From: Microbotryum silenes-acaulis
Lineage: Eukaryota; Basidiomycota; Microbotryomycetes; Microbotryales; Microbotryaceae
Assembly: GCA_003665825.1 (NCBI GenBank)
Contig: QPFY01000011.1
Coordinates: forward strand, 124,001-188,000
Reading direction: 5' to 3'
Length of the DNA: 64,000 nt
Part shown: in pieces, positions 51,958-63,972 of the stretch
Layout: each line of letters starts with the position of its first letter
Numbering within the stretch: position 1 is the first letter of the stretch
Program-made: the position numbers and the translations under genes
The notes under the pieces: model-generated
Told to the model about the DNA's origin: nothing
What the model saw: the letters and a program-made list of their open reading frames with translations, nothing else
Database searches by the model: none

Positions 51958-53748
51958 ATGAGCGGTCCATCCTTGTGGGACCTTCCTCCCGAACTGTACG
52001 GGACCCTAGCATCCTTCTTGGACCTCTCCTCGCTTATCGCGCTGTCCCAGTCGTCTTCCGCATCACGTCATCTCGTGCTCGATCACCTTGCGCCGAGTCA
52101 CATCCGCTCCCGAGCTCACATCCCAACCCCGGATCGATTGCGCCTGATCAACCAGTGCAAATGGCTCGGTCACATCGACCGCAACTTTGCCCAGGCCCGT
52201 ATGAGCGGCTTCTCGCTCCCCGTCTCGGCCCCACTCGTCGGTGATTCGACCAGAGTCGTGCCCGCGCATCACAAGAGTCGCAACGCGTTCGAGATGCCCT
52301 GTTTCCGACTGTGCGCGAGGAACCCCGAAGCGGGGAGCTGGAGAGGCCTCGTCACGTCGCGGAGGTCGACATTACAGCTGTGGCGGGTCGGAGCTCCCGG
52401 CTCGCGAGAAGAATTGGCCCCGGTTCCCATGGCCCCTAACATCGTTCAAGCAGGAGGCGCGAGCGCGGCATCCTCCTCGAGCAGGCTTAACATCGACGAC
52501 GACATCACGAGCATGATCCTCGCTTCGGCTCCGGATGGCGCTCTTGGCTCAACGGACCTCATCATCGCCAGGCTATCAGGTCTAGTGCAACGCATTCGAA
52601 TCGAAGAACCGTCCTGGCATGCAACCCAACAACGCTGGATACCAGGTCGGTTCGTCGAAGTAGCGCGGTACTCTCCCGCCCACTCTACTACTCCGACAGC
52701 GGACTCGACAACGTCGACGATCGTGCAATCCATTTCGTCCGGTGAAGGTCTCCTCGTCTCGGCCTCGACACGCAAGCCGCGCCCCTCGGTAACCCCCCAG
52801 CGATCTGACAACGCGACGCGAGTTGCAACTCCAATCCCCGAAATAGATCGCATCGCTCTTTCGGAAGCGGTGATGCGAAGTCGCCGAGTGATCGACGCCT
52901 CCACCTCTCATTGGATCACGATCCATTCCCTCACTTCGCCCTGGCTCGAACCATTGCGTCAACAACTCCCGACCAAGCCCTGGTCGACCCTCATGATCCC
53001 TTCTTCCAATGAGCTCGTCGTTGGTTCTTCGGGGTACTCCCCTCTCTCGCTAGCCACCGTCACTCCCACCTCGTGTAGCCCCCTTCGGTCCATCGGGATT
53101 CCCCTCTCCCGACCGTCGTCCATCTATTCCCTTGCCTCGCCACCCCCTTTATCCCCTCTCCTGAACCCCGTCCATACCGTCCTTTCAGCGTACTACAATT
53201 CCTCAATCCTTATCCATGACCTCCGTCTCCCTAATCACCAAAGTCAAGTGTTCAAGCTGGAAGACCCATGGTCTGACGATCCGGCTTATTCAGTCGCTTG
53301 TGGTGGCGCGGCAGGAGCTTGGGTCGCCGGAGGCTCAGCCAGGAACGCTTCGATCCGTTTATGGGATCTTCGTTCTTCGACCTCTCGAGCTCTTTCCCAC
53401 ATCTCGACAACTGCACCTCCCACGAACGATCATCAATCAGATCCAACGTCGACCTCAACCCCTGCCGCAACTCGCAGTATACGCAACCGAGATCTCGACC
53501 TTTTGAACGCCAGTACCAAAGCCCAAGGCCTCACTCTCTTCTCACCTCATCGGGACGGATCGCCGATATACGCCCTTGAATTCGAACTTTCGCGACTTTG
53601 GGCATGTACGGACAAGAGGATCGTAGGGATCGATTGGGATCGCGTCGAAGGCGATCGCGGGAGGGAGTTGGTGAGGTGGGAGGGGGTCGGGTATTATGAG
53701 TTTGGAGACGGGGAGGGCGATCCGGGCAAGTTTCGCATGAGCTGGTAG
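51958..53748 (+). CDS. F-box protein with WD-repeat-like C-terminus
   Basis: An intronless ORF of 596 residues. The N-terminus has an F-box-like motif (LWDLPPELYGTLASFLDLSSLIALSQ), which suggests a substrate adaptor for an SCF ubiquitin ligase. Further on, short blade-like pieces occur, such as VHTVLSAYYNSSILIHDLRLP, YSVACGGAAGAWVAGGS and SIRLWDLRSS, which look like degenerate WD40 repeats. The C-terminus is rich in Gly and Arg. Being intronless is unusual next to its intron-rich neighbours. The exact family is not recognised. Confidence 0.75.
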   Translation: MSGPSLWDLPPELYGTLASFLDLSSLIALSQSSSASRHLVLDHLAPSHIRSRAHIPTPDRLRLINQCKWLGHIDRNFAQARMSGFSLPVSAPLVGDSTRVVPAHHKSRNAFEMPCFRLCARNPEAGSWRGLVTSRRSTLQLWRVGAPGSREELAPVPMAPNIVQAGGASAASSSSRLNIDDDITSMILASAPDGALGSTDLIIARLSGLVQRIRIEEPSWHATQQRWIPGRFVEVARYSPAHSTTPTADSTTSTIVQSISSGEGLLVSASTRKPRPSVTPQRSDNATRVATPIPEIDRIALSEAVMRSRRVIDASTSHWITIHSLTSPWLEPLRQQLPTKPWSTLMIPSSNELVVGSSGYSPLSLATVTPTSCSPLRSIGIPLSRPSSIYSLASPPPLSPLLNPVHTVLSAYYNSSILIHDLRLPNHQSQVFKLEDPWSDDPAYSVACGGAAGAWVAGGSARNASIRLWDLRSSTSRALSHISTTAPPTNDHQSDPTSTSTPAATRSIRNRDLDLLNASTKAQGLTLFSPHRDGSPIYALEFELSRLWACTDKRIVGIDWDRVEGDRGRELVRWEGVGYYEFGDGEGDPGKFRMSW

Positions 53749-54439
53749 ATGTGGGCTGTACATTCAGTAAGACACTGTGGGGATATGAAAGAGGGAAAAA
53801 CTGTGGAAAGAGTTTTGGAGAGACCGCGGAAATTAGATTTAACCTTGGTCGGGCCATCACACCTAGAGGGGGCATTCGCCTCGCATTTTTTTCACTTGCA
53901 TCCGTTTGTGCAGTGGCGGGCGCTCGTCGAGGAATTACTATCTCTCGCAATGTTGTAATAACCCTAATCAAAAGGCCTCGAGCCTGGTAGATAATCACAA
54001 ACTGAAAATCACTTTTTGGCCACCTGCTCGATCGCCGCAAGTCGTCGGGCCGAGCAGGTCAATCGCGCAGAAGCGAGCGACGAGTCCCGAGAGTTTTGAC
54101 ATCATCCCGCTCGCCCCCTCATTAACCCCTGCCCGGCAGCGATACTCGGAGGTGTACGCGCGGACAGAGTTGCGCCTTGTCGTTGAACCGTGGATAGGGA
54201 GACAAGGAATCGAGCTTATTGGAAGCGCTGCTCAGCCCGCAGGCGCTCGCTCGCTCGTCCCCGATCGTCGTCGTCTATCATTGTCGCTGTCGCTGTCGTC
54301 ATCGTCCATCGCTCCCTCGCTCGTTCCCTTGCAAGGACCGCCTCGCAATTACCTCCTACGCCCCCGGACGCATCGAAAAATATACCAGTGTTCATCATCT
54401 GACAACAAACCCCTCGGCCCCTAGTCTCACTCTCCAACG
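53749..54439. other. Intergenic; presumed sirtuin promoter
   Basis: Includes a C/T/G-rich tract (CGTCGT, TCGCTGTCGCTG) near 54267-54310, likely in the 5' UTR of the sirtuin gene. No gene supported. Confidence 0.4.
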
Positions 54440-56112
54440 ATGCGTCGCTCGCTCGCTTCCCATCTCCCGATCCGGATCCCTTCCCTCACCGGCACACCTC
54501 ATCCTCCAGCCCCTCACATGGAGTTGACAGACTCGACGCAGTTGCTCATCGACTTCTTAAAGCGAGGTAAAGGGAAGACCGTCGTCCTTACCGGTGCGGG
54601 AGTCAGTACTGACTCCGGGATACGCGTGAGTTGGCCCGGGGTTCTTTCTCGAGGTCACGTGCGCGCCGAGATCGGTCATCGGTCATCGAGGCGTTGAGGC
54701 TGGAAGGCGAGGGTGGGATGAGGATGACTGACTCAGTGTCGGTGCTTGGGACATGGGACTTCTCGCAGGCTTATCGAGGATTGAATGGAAGTTATACCAC
54801 GAATGTCAGTCTGACCCAACCTGCCCCACTCTGGCACAAATTGCCACTTCGTCCCGAGGCAAAGGCGTAGCTGAACTCTCTTTCGTCGCGAACTTAAAAC
54901 TTCACCGAGGAGCAGAAGAACCACCGTCCAATCTTTTACCACGAATTCATCGAAGAGGAATCGAAGCGCCGGAGATACTGGGGTCAGTCCTAGACCGGAC
55001 CCGAGATCACGCCGGAAGAATTTGATCCTAATCTGAGGTCTCGTATGCGTGGATTCGCAGCTCGATCATATCTTGGATACCCTCCTGTGCGTATATAAAC
55101 ACTCGGTGCGCTGCTTCCTTCATTGTTTCCTTCACCGGGCTGAGCATATCTATTGATCGAATCAGGTCCGAGTCGCGGAACCCAATCCGACGCATTACGC
55201 TTTGGCGGCTCTGCAAAAGCTCGGTCACGTCTCACACCTCATCACCCAAAACGTCGATGGCCTACATCACAAAGCCTACGACAACGATCTAACGACGTAC
55301 TTGGCTCCTCCACCTATCGCGCCGCCCACAACAGCCTCTGCCTCCTCCCCTTCCGGCTCGACTACCGAACCAAAACCCTTGCCTTTCGAGCCAGACATCC
55401 TCGAATTGCACGGCACGCTGCGCCACGCGCATTGCCTCTCTTGCCAAACACCCATAGGGCGCGACACGTTTCAAGATCGTCTTTCGGCCCTCAACCCCAC
55501 ATGGGCAGAGTACTCGCACAACCTGGAAAGTGGCAAGACGAAACCCATCTTGAACCCCGATGGGGATGTCGAACTCGGGAAAGGGGTCCGTTATGAGGAT
55601 TTCAACGTCCCCGCTTGCGATCACTGCGGGGGATACATGATGAAACCAGTCAGTCCAAATCTGGACGCTCTCATTGGGAATACGTGATTGAAAAAGACTG
55701 ACTAGACTTCTTCTTGTCTGCCTCTCATTCATCCCCTTTTCAGAAAGTCACCTTCTTTGGCGAATCCTTGCTTCCCCACATTAGGGACCTTGCGACCTCG
55801 TGGATAGAATCATCGACGCAATTACTTGTTATCGGTTCCTCCCTAGCGACCTATTCAGCCTTCCGACTCATCCGTCTTTCCAAAGACCTTGACCATCGAG
55901 TAGGCTTGATTAACGTTGGCGAATCGAGGGGAGACGGTTTGGTTGATTTCAGAGTTGGATGGGGAGGTGGAGCGGTCGAGGTTTTACCGCCTGTGGTGAA
56001 AGGTTTGTTGAAAGATGGACCAGAGGTGGAAGAAGCTTTGAAGACGGAGGTGGAGGAAATGATGAGGAGGGGTCGGATCAAAAGGATTGGGAATGGTGGG
56101 ACTGCGTCGTAG
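54440..56112 (+). CDS. Mitochondrial sirtuin, SIRT4-like (class II)
   Basis: An NAD-dependent deacylase / lipoamidase-type enzyme. Exons 54440-54625, 54769-54804, 54916-55086, 55166-55648 and 55744-56112 close in phase to 414 residues. The first 25 residues (MRRSLASHLPIRIPS) are basic and hydroxylated, a likely mitochondrial leader. Catalytic motifs: VVLTGAGVSTDSGIRAYRG, PIFYHEF, LITQNVDGLHHKA, DILELHGTLRHAHCLSC with the first zinc pair, CDHCGG with the second, VTFFGESLL and LLVIGSSLATYSAFRL. A long insert (about 55300-55380 and 55480-55610) separates the motifs. The C-terminal exon is basic. The choice of acceptor for exon 3 (after GAGCAG) could shift by one residue. Confidence 0.9.
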
Positions 56113-56221
56113 AGCGCAGGTAGAGAAAGGGGAGGAAAGGAGAGGCTCTCGATTTTTCGGAGGGCTTACGAAGGGGGAGGAGATTTGTTGCAAAATTTGA
56201 AAGCGAAGCTCCATGTCGACA

Positions 56222-56243
56222 GGGGGGGGGGGGGGGCGGGGGG
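56222..56243. repeat. G-homopolymer tract
   Basis: A run of about 15 G, one C, then six G, in the 3' flank of the sirtuin gene. Potential G-quadruplex or a sequencing-difficult tract. Confidence 0.8.
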
Positions 56244-56427
56244 CTAAAGCAAGGCTTTGAGCGAGTGACCATCCGTGGGGGAAGAATGTTGCAGTTGTGC
56301 TCCGGCACCGCTCGGGGGTTAGGTACGAATCGCTGCGAACCGGTCTATAGGTAAGGTCGTATGGTAAAGCGATCCCTTGGTGAGAAGAACGGTCTGCAAG
56401 ACGTGTCGATCCGTCCCCGTCGCGAGC

Positions 56428-57060
56428 ATGTCCAGTTCAGTCCAGGTCAAACGTAAGTAACCTATTCGGGCTTCGAGGTGGTAATGTGCAACTCTTGACG
56501 CGTTCTCATCTCAAAGTTCACATCCGCTTCCCTTGACTCATCTGACCCTCCACGTCGACCAGCGCAGCTGATGCAACCCCAGAGGCTCTTGCTACAGCCT
56601 CAACTCCAGCGATTTCAACTTCACATGACAATGAATCTGACCTAGCACCTCCACCGCCGAAGATGAAGAAAGTCTTGACCAGGCCACTGGGAAAGGGCGT
56701 CCCCGCCCGGCTGCGCGAGCCAGTCTTCTCCGAACGGAACTATCACGTGAACATTACTGGGACAGGCGTGTTGGCCCGTGCTCAGTCTTGGCTTGGTCGG
56801 GCTGCGCTCGTTCTTGGTGCACTAAAGATGACTTCTTCTTGCAACTGAAAACGAAAACACGAAGTACCAAGAACGAGGCTGAGTGAGCCGCGACTGCATG
56901 TATACTCCGAGGGGGAGCCTCACCCTACCGAGCTCGAAGATAGAAAACGAGTGAGACTGGCAACCCTTGCAGCCATGCTTCTATACCTTCCATTTCCCGA
57001 TGAAGGCATCAAAGACGGCCAAGATGGTCCATTTCCTGCAGAGGTGAAAATGCGCATACA
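56428..57060 (+). CDS. Possible small gene, 3' structure unresolved
   Basis: Not recognised. A first exon (56428-56452, MSSSVQVK) splices in phase to 56568, giving DATPEALATASTPAIS, then APPPPKMKKVLTRPLGKG and FSERNYHVNITGTG, open to 56848. A later open stretch (about 56900-57060) reads HPTELEDRKRVRLATL and PDEGIKDGQDGPFPAE and may be a further exon. It runs to the 3' end of ARG3 on the other strand. Proline/lysine-rich, no domain. Low confidence. Confidence 0.35.
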
Positions 57061-57068
57061 AAGAGAGT

Positions 57069-58435
57069 TTAGTCACCTCCCAATTGTGCGAGCGCGTCTG
57101 AGCTCATTTCATGAACTGACCTGTTCTCAGCCTCCTGAAAGACGATCGATTTCGGTCCATAAAACACCTCATCATCGACCTCGTACTCGTGCCTAGGTAA
57201 GCAATGCATGAACACAGCGTCCTTGTTCGCTCCCCCCCTCTTCAACAAATCGTTCGTGATCTGGTAGCCTTCGAAATCCTTCAACCTCTTCGCCGCCTCC
57301 TCCTCTTGACCCATCGATATCCAAGTATCCGTAACGACGACATCGGCATTCTTGACCGCCTCTTCAGGGGAATTCGTATGCACCAATTTACCATGACCTC
57401 CACTTCCCGAACCTTCCAAATCTGATTTAACCCGGGCCAAAACTTCCGGTTCTAGTTCGTAACCTTTCGGTGTCGCGATTTGAAGATTGATACCCAAACG
57501 AGGGTAGGTGACCATCATTTCGTTGAGGATGTTGTTGGAATCACCGATCCAAGCGACGGTTAAACCGGAGAGGGAGGAGAGGTAGGGGGAGAAGGGACCG
57601 TGTAATTCGAGTAGGGTTTGCAAATCCGCGAGAATTTGGGTAGGGTGGTAGAGGTGGGAGAGGGCGTTGATGACGGGTACGGATGAATTGGCTGCCAGGG
57701 TCTGATATCAGGAGGGGTAGGGGGGTAAACGTGGCGTTGAGTTCCGGTTGGATCGGTCATACTCTTCTCGTGAAGTCATGTGGGGGGGGGGAAGTTCAGC
57801 AGTATCCAACTGACCTCGACTTCGGAATGATGCCCGACCCTGGCCATGATACCATCGACCATACTCGATACGACCCTGGACGTATCGTACAAGCTCTCGT
57901 TCACGCCCAATTGGATATCACCCGCGCCCAAAAACATGGGATGACCGCCGAGCATGTGCACGGCCGATTCGGAAGCGACGCGGGTCCTCGTACTTCGTTT
58001 AGAAAACATCAACGCGACCGTCTTGTGGTCCAACGACTTTTCGGCCAACGAGATGCGCGAATGCTCTACTTCCTTGTTACCACCGGTGCCGTAAGCATCG
58101 ATAGGGGATGAGGACGGAGAAGAAGCTGCGGCGCCCGAGGAGGAGGAGGAACAGGAAGAGGTAGGTTCGATTCTACCGGCCAAAGGGATCGCGTTCTTCT
58201 TGTAGTGCTTCTTGAACGCGATGGCGGAACTGATGAGGTTCTGGATCTGGCCGACGCTCAGGTCGGCGAGCGTTAGGAGGTGAGGCGGGCGAAGACCCGA
58301 TTCCGAGGGGTGCAGTGTCGGTGCCGGGGCCGTACTGAGGCGACGATGGCCTAGGCCTAGGCCTAGGACGGGCAGAGTTGGTGGTCGCGCCAAGAGCAGC
58401 GACTTGGAGTGTCGCACGAGGTGAGTTGAGATCAT
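57069..58435 (-). CDS. ARG3: Ornithine carbamoyltransferase, mitochondrial
   Basis: Catalyses ornithine plus carbamoyl phosphate to citrulline in arginine synthesis. Two exons (58435-57815, 57701-57069) join in phase to 417 residues. A mitochondrial leader (MISTHLVRHSKSLLLARPP) comes first. Then LLTLADLSVGQIQNLISSA, the carbamoyl-phosphate motif SKRSTRTRVASES, GGHPMFLG, the ornithine-side DTWISMGQE, and the catalytic HCLPRHEYE. A serine-rich insert (about residues 90-125) widens the N-terminal domain. It ends ALAQLGGD. The single intron contains a long G-run close to its donor. Divergent from VPS26, with about 460 bp between starts. Confidence 0.95.
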
Positions 58436-58896
58436 CGTCGGTGATGGGAGCGCACGGGAAAAGACCTGGACGGAGAAAGAGATGGGCGGGGGCAGAGGGA
58501 ACGAACGACCCGAGTGGAGTCAACGCGCGCCCGGACTCGGCCAGACTCGCGCGCCAGGATCTCGAATCGAATACCCATTACAAGCGCACCGCCGATTACA
58601 ACCTCGGGCGAGTTGTATTCAGCGCGCAGTTCAGGAGCGTGTCGTCACTCACCCGTACTCGCCCTCGGCCATCCACTGCACTGGCACGTCCGCGTGGTTG
58701 CTCACACGGCAAGCAGCTCGAACCAGAGACCTATAGGGTTGGACTACTGGTCCCTCACGTCTAGTCCCGTACAAGCGACCAGTCCCCATCGTCTGTCTCG
58801 GTCGCACCGTACGACCCGATCGGTGACACCGTACGACCGAACCCCACCCGCCTTCCCCCACCCGTCGTACCTCTCACCCCTCGAGCCATCTCGACC

Positions 58897-60517
58897 ATGG
58901 CCTCCTTTTTCTCCTTCAGCGCCCCCTTGGAAGTCGAGGTGCGCCTCCAAGCCGAGGACGATCGCCAGCAGGTCCAAGTCAAACAGGACAAGGACAAGCG
59001 TGACAAGTGTCCGGTCTATTTTGACGGCGAGTCCATCCGAGGACAGGCGATCGTACGGTCCAGGGACGGCAAGCCGATCAAGCATGATGGCATCAAGGTC
59101 GAGTTTGTTGGCTCCATTGGTACGTGGTGCTACCCCCCACGCGCCGAGTTTGAACGCCTTGAGCGCGTGCGCCGCCCCACACCCAACACGACCCCTTGCC
59201 CGCGCGGCCAGGCGATCCCTACCTCCACATCACATCACGAAGAACGGTCTTGGTACATCTGCTTCTTGGTGTGAATGGGGGTCTGGCTAGGGTGTATGTG
59301 AAGCTTCTCTGAGCGGGCAAGGCGTCGCACCACCCTTTCTGGCTTGGCACTGACACCGTCTCGAACGTGTTCCCCTCCAATCAGAGATGTTTTATGATCG
59401 CGGCAACCATTACGAGTTCTTGTCCCTCGTACAAGAACTCGCGAATCCGGGCGACCTCCGAACGGCGCAGGCCTATGATTTCGAGTTCAAGAATGTCGAA
59501 AAGCAGTACGAGTCCTACCACGGCATCAACGTCAAGCTGAGGTGAGAGAGCTCGTGCAAATGGGAGAAGTCCAGATGAACCTGCCCATGGCAGCTGAGAT
59601 TCTCTCCCGTGTTGTACGTCCAGATACTTCATCCGTGTGACGGTCTCGAGGCGCATGGCCGACGTTGTCAAGGAGAAGGACATTTGGGTCCACTCGTTCC
59701 GCATGCCCCCGGATTCGAACAACTCGATCAAGATGGAGGTCGGCATCGAGGACTGCCTCCACATTGAGTTCGAGTACAACAAATCAAAGTCGGTCCCAAT
59801 CCCGCCTCGCATCTTCCGTTTCGGAAATCCGCTGCGCTGACGTACGTCTGACCTCTTCGCGCCAGATACCACTTGAAGGATGCGATCGTTGGCAAAATCT
59901 ACTTTTTGCTCGTTAGGATCAAGATCAAACATATGGAAGTGTCCATCATCCGAAGGGAAACGACTGGATCGGGTGAGCCACTACCGATGCTCGGGATCTA
60001 AGAAATTCAAGGCTGAACTTGTTCTCGACAGCACCAAATCAATACAACGAATCCGAGACAATCACCAAATTCGAGATCATGGATGGCGCACCCGTTCGAG
60101 GTACGTCCTTGTCCTCACCTCGATATCCAGCTCAGGACTGATCGAATCACCTTCTCCCTTTCAACAGGCGAAACAATACCGATCCGATTATTCCTCGGCG
60201 GCTTTGAACTGACGCCGACGTTCCGCGACGTCAACAAAAAGTTCTCGACGCGGTACTACTTGAACTTGGTCTTGGTCGACGAGGAGAACAGGAGGTATTT
60301 CAAGTGAGTAATCTCGGTATGCGGTCTTGTGTCTCGTTGTTGGGTCGATATTGAATGAATTTGGCTTCTGCCGCTTCAATGTACCTGTAGACAGCAGGAA
60401 ATTACCATTTATCGTCAAGACCAACGAGGGCAGATTGGGCAACCGCAGCAGCCGGCTGAGCTGGGGCAGAGTCTGGAGACAGGCTCAAGGCCCGAGCTCA
60501 AGCCTGATCAGGAGTAG
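58897..60517 (+). CDS. VPS26: Retromer subunit Vps26
   Basis: Arrestin-fold subunit of the retromer coat that recycles cargo from endosomes to Golgi. Seven exons (58897-59119, 59385-59541, 59624-59788, 59866-59972, 60032-60100, 60168-60303, 60391-60517) close in phase to 327 residues. Motifs: CPVYFDGESIRGQ, GIKVEFVGSIEMFYDRGN, EFLSLVQELANPG, SYHGINVKLRYFIRVT, DCLHIEFEYNKSKYHLKD, VGKIYFLLVRIKIKHMEVS, SETITKFEIMDGAPVRG, IPIRLFLGG and YYLNLVLVDEENRRYFKQQ. The C-terminal tail is glutamine/glycine-rich. A textbook member. Confidence 0.96.
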
Positions 60518-61432
60518 TAATTTCGCAAATGTCCTCCAAGACGATGGTGACGAGATGATGTAATCTGATGGACTCTTGTATGATATCAACCTGCAAAGGG
60601 AGGTTTCGGTTTGTCCAAGTTGGCCAGCATATAGAGACGTACAATGCGAGAAAATGTGCCAAGTTGGCAGTAGGCACGGGCTCTGGATAAAGGCGGCCTC
60701 CGTTCTGCAGTAGCCGCGGCTGCTTGCCCGCTCGGCACTAAGCGCTTCGTTGTCCTGATCAGTTTATTATAGAGGCGGTCCCGCATGCCGGAAATTAATA
60801 GGGGTACGGTGGATAGTCGACGGCGACACCTACCTGGGTAGGTGGGCAGAAATAGCCTATCAACCCAAGGCTGACTGCGCGGCCTGGGGCGCGGATTCTG
60901 TTATCTTCCCCACATTTTCTCATTTCTATGTGGTCGTTCGTCCAGTCGGGTTATGCCCTTGAGCGGTTGGTTCAGGCACCAGTCGGTCGGAACTCGATCG
61001 TGAACGGGACTCGTGAGCCAAAGCATACAGAGTCCAGACCTCACAGTCGTCAGCCGCGCTGACTCTATTCCGTCTTTCCAAGAAGCGATCTGCTCCCACG
61101 ACTTTCTGAGTTCAGGCCAGATCTTTAGTCAAGTGTGGTAAGTAGGCCGTCTTACTCTCGAGAATGAAGCGAAAAGAAATGTAATCGAATTTTCAGTAGT
61201 AGGCAATAGTAGTCGACGCATCGGGAGTTGGCCCGACCATGACTACTGTGTTTAAGTTCCCGCAACGTCAAGCCCAGCAGTCGCAGAAGCGGAAAATCCG
61301 CGAGTCGGGCACCCCACCCGTTCCCCACCCGTTCCGAGCTTCCTTCCCTGATTCTCCCTGTGGTTTCCTCCTTCTCCTCCCCTTCACGACTTTGAGCTCG
61401 TTCCCGTTCCCCTCACCCTCCGTCTGCCCAAC
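60518..61432. other. Intergenic, nothing recognised
   Basis: About 900 bp with only short ORFs. It should contain the permease promoter; no specific site was recognised. Confidence 0.4.
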
Positions 61433-63972
61433 ATGCCAGCCGGTGCGATTGACGTACATCCTGAAAAGCACCATCATCAACATGCGTATGATGATGGTCA
61501 ACCGAAGACGGCGAGTGGGATGGAAGCGCAGATGCAGGATCAAGATCGCCTTGCTGCTTTGGGCGTCAATTCAGGTTCGTCCCATCGCATCCACCATCTT
61601 TCACCAGAGTGATTCGTACTAATGATAGTCTGCTGGTTCGTTCCACCAGAGCTGAAGCGTGGTTGGGGCTTACTGTCAGTAAAATCTTGCCACAGTGATA
61701 GACGAGATGATGGGTGAACCACTTCGGGCCGGCTCTGACTGATGCCCTGACCTTCCTGCCGCAAAACCACAGCGAGAACTTTGGGTCGTCCTTTTCTATC
61801 ATCTCTGTTGTGACGTGAGTTTTGTCTCTGCTCCCGCAACCCGGACCTGCATAGTGCAGTGGACGGGGTGTTCTTCCCCGCCGGCGTTCGGAAATTGAGT
61901 CGGCGGCCTTCTTGGCTTATCGCTATCACTCGGCGGGAACCGTGGGGGAGAGGCCCGGTCCCGTGACCGGGTGAGCTTCACTCCATGGGCCGACCCACGA
62001 TCCTTCGATTTCGTCGGGGCCCACGAGATGACAGGAACGTTCCAACGTCCGAACGCCCACCTCATCATTGACGTTATTTTGTTCCGTACATGGATGCGGA
62101 ACCCCTTTTCCTGACGATCGATTTGACCTGATCTTGTCCACAGCGGTATCACAACGCTCTTTGCGACCGGGCTCGCTTCCGGTGGTCCGGCAGTAATGGC
62201 TTTTGGGTGGATCTTCGTCTCTTTCTTCACCATGTTCGTGGCGGCATCGATGGCCGAGATCGTCTCTGCCGTGCCGACATCGGGTGGCCCCTATCATTGG
62301 AGCGCGCTGCTGGCCCCGCCAAAGTACTCGGCCTTCGCGGCGTGGTGCACGGGCTACTTTAACCTGCTTGGACAAGTCGCCGTCACCACTGGTATCTCGT
62401 TTGGTCTTGCGGGAGTCATCTCGACCATCGCAGCCTTGCATGGCTATGTCCCTTCGGCGGCCAAAACAATCGGCATCTACGCGGGCATCCTCGTCTCGCA
62501 CGGCATCATCAACACGTTCGGCATCTGGCTGCTCGGATTTTTCAACCGCGCTTCTATCGTCTTGCAATCCGTCGGCGTCGGCGGATTAGCCATCTCGGTG
62601 CTCGCGAAAGCGCCTCGCTTGCGGTCGGGCAGGGAGATTTTCTTGGCCTTCAATGACGGGACGGGCTTGGACGGCGTAGGGTGGGGTCAGCGAGCGAGCA
62701 ACGCGTACGTCGCTTGCATTGGTATTCTGCTTGCTCAATATACGATCGTGAGTTCCACCAGTCCTCGATCGGCACTTGTCGAGATGGGTCGAGTCTAATT
62801 ACCCACTCTTCGGATAGACCGGCTTCGATGCGTCCGCGCACATGTCGGAGGAAACACATTCCGCCGCCCGAACTGCGCCCTTAGGCGTCATTACTGCTGT
62901 CGGGGCCTCGGCTCTTTGGGGTTTCTTCTACCTCATGAGTCTGTTGGCATCCATCCAGAACCTCGAGGATACGATCGGCAACACAGTTGGCAACCCCGTG
63001 CTTAAGATCTTCTTGGATTGCTTCGGCGATCCCGGAGCGACGATTGCTTTCGCGTTCATCTGTGTTTGCATCTACCTTTGTGAGTGTCATGGCCTCGGCT
63101 CCTAGTGTCCCCATACCATCGTGTCACCTTGAGGATTAACAGCTCAATGAGCTCTTGTTCGACACCTCCGCCCGGCCTCTAACTTATTGTTTGGACAAAC
63201 AGGCGGTCTCTTCTCCATCACGGCCAACTCGCGCATGATGTACGCTTTCTCGCGTGAACGCGCCCTTCCGGGCTTCTTTGACCACGTCGAAAGCCGCTCC
63301 AGCTCGCCCGTCCGTGCCGTCTGGCTCGCCGTCGTACTCGCCTTCTGTCTCGCGCTCCCCTCGCTCGGATCGGCCGTCGCTTTCTCCGCTGCGACATCGA
63401 TCGCGACCATCGGACTTTACATATCTTACGTCATCCCCATCGGCATTCGGCTATTCGCTCATAAAAGGTTTCTGGAGATTAGGGGTCCGTGGCATTTAGG
63501 TGCTGCGGGTCGGCCCGTCGCTGCGGTTGCGCTCGCCTACGTAGGCTTCATCACCGTCGTCTTCGTAAGCCATGAGCCATTCATAGGCTACTCAACAACG
63601 AAACTAACAGTTTTCACTGACCCGTCCTTCCTTTCGATCCCAACAGTGCCTGCCCCAACTGAACCCGGTCGATCGCGAGACGTTGAACTACACCCCTGTT
63701 GCGGTCGGCATCATCGGGCTTTACACTATCTTGTCATGGTTCCTCTTTGCCCGACGATGGTATAAGGGCCCAAGGTTGAGTGAGTACCTTGATGATTTTT
63801 TTATCCTTGCTCTCCTTCACTTGACTTATACTACTGCATTCCCTCCCTTTCTTCAGTCGCTTTGGCCGAAGCGGCGTTGGAACCGGGTTTGCCCGTGATC
63901 GCGCAACTTGAAAGTGGGGACGACAAGGACAGGGTGACCAAGGTTGGCGTCGAGAGAGTCATCACGCAGTGA
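61433..63972 (+). CDS. Amino-acid permease, GABA/Uga4-like (APC family)
   Basis: A plasma-membrane or vacuolar transporter for GABA, choline or related amines. Eight exons (61433-61574, 61650-61674, 61773-61814, 62144-62747, 62818-63079, 63203-63564, 63647-63779, 63857-63972) close in phase to 561 residues. The N-terminal tail is histidine/glutamine-rich. Transport motifs are ELKRGWG, ENFGSSFSIISVVTGITTLF, the conserved EIVSAVPTSGGPYHW, CTGYFNLLGQ, YTITGFDASAHMSEET and GLFSITANSRMMYAFSRE. About twelve hydrophobic helices are visible. Exon 2 is only 25 nt. The motif set fits the Uga4/Hnm1 group; substrate is inference. Confidence 0.9.
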
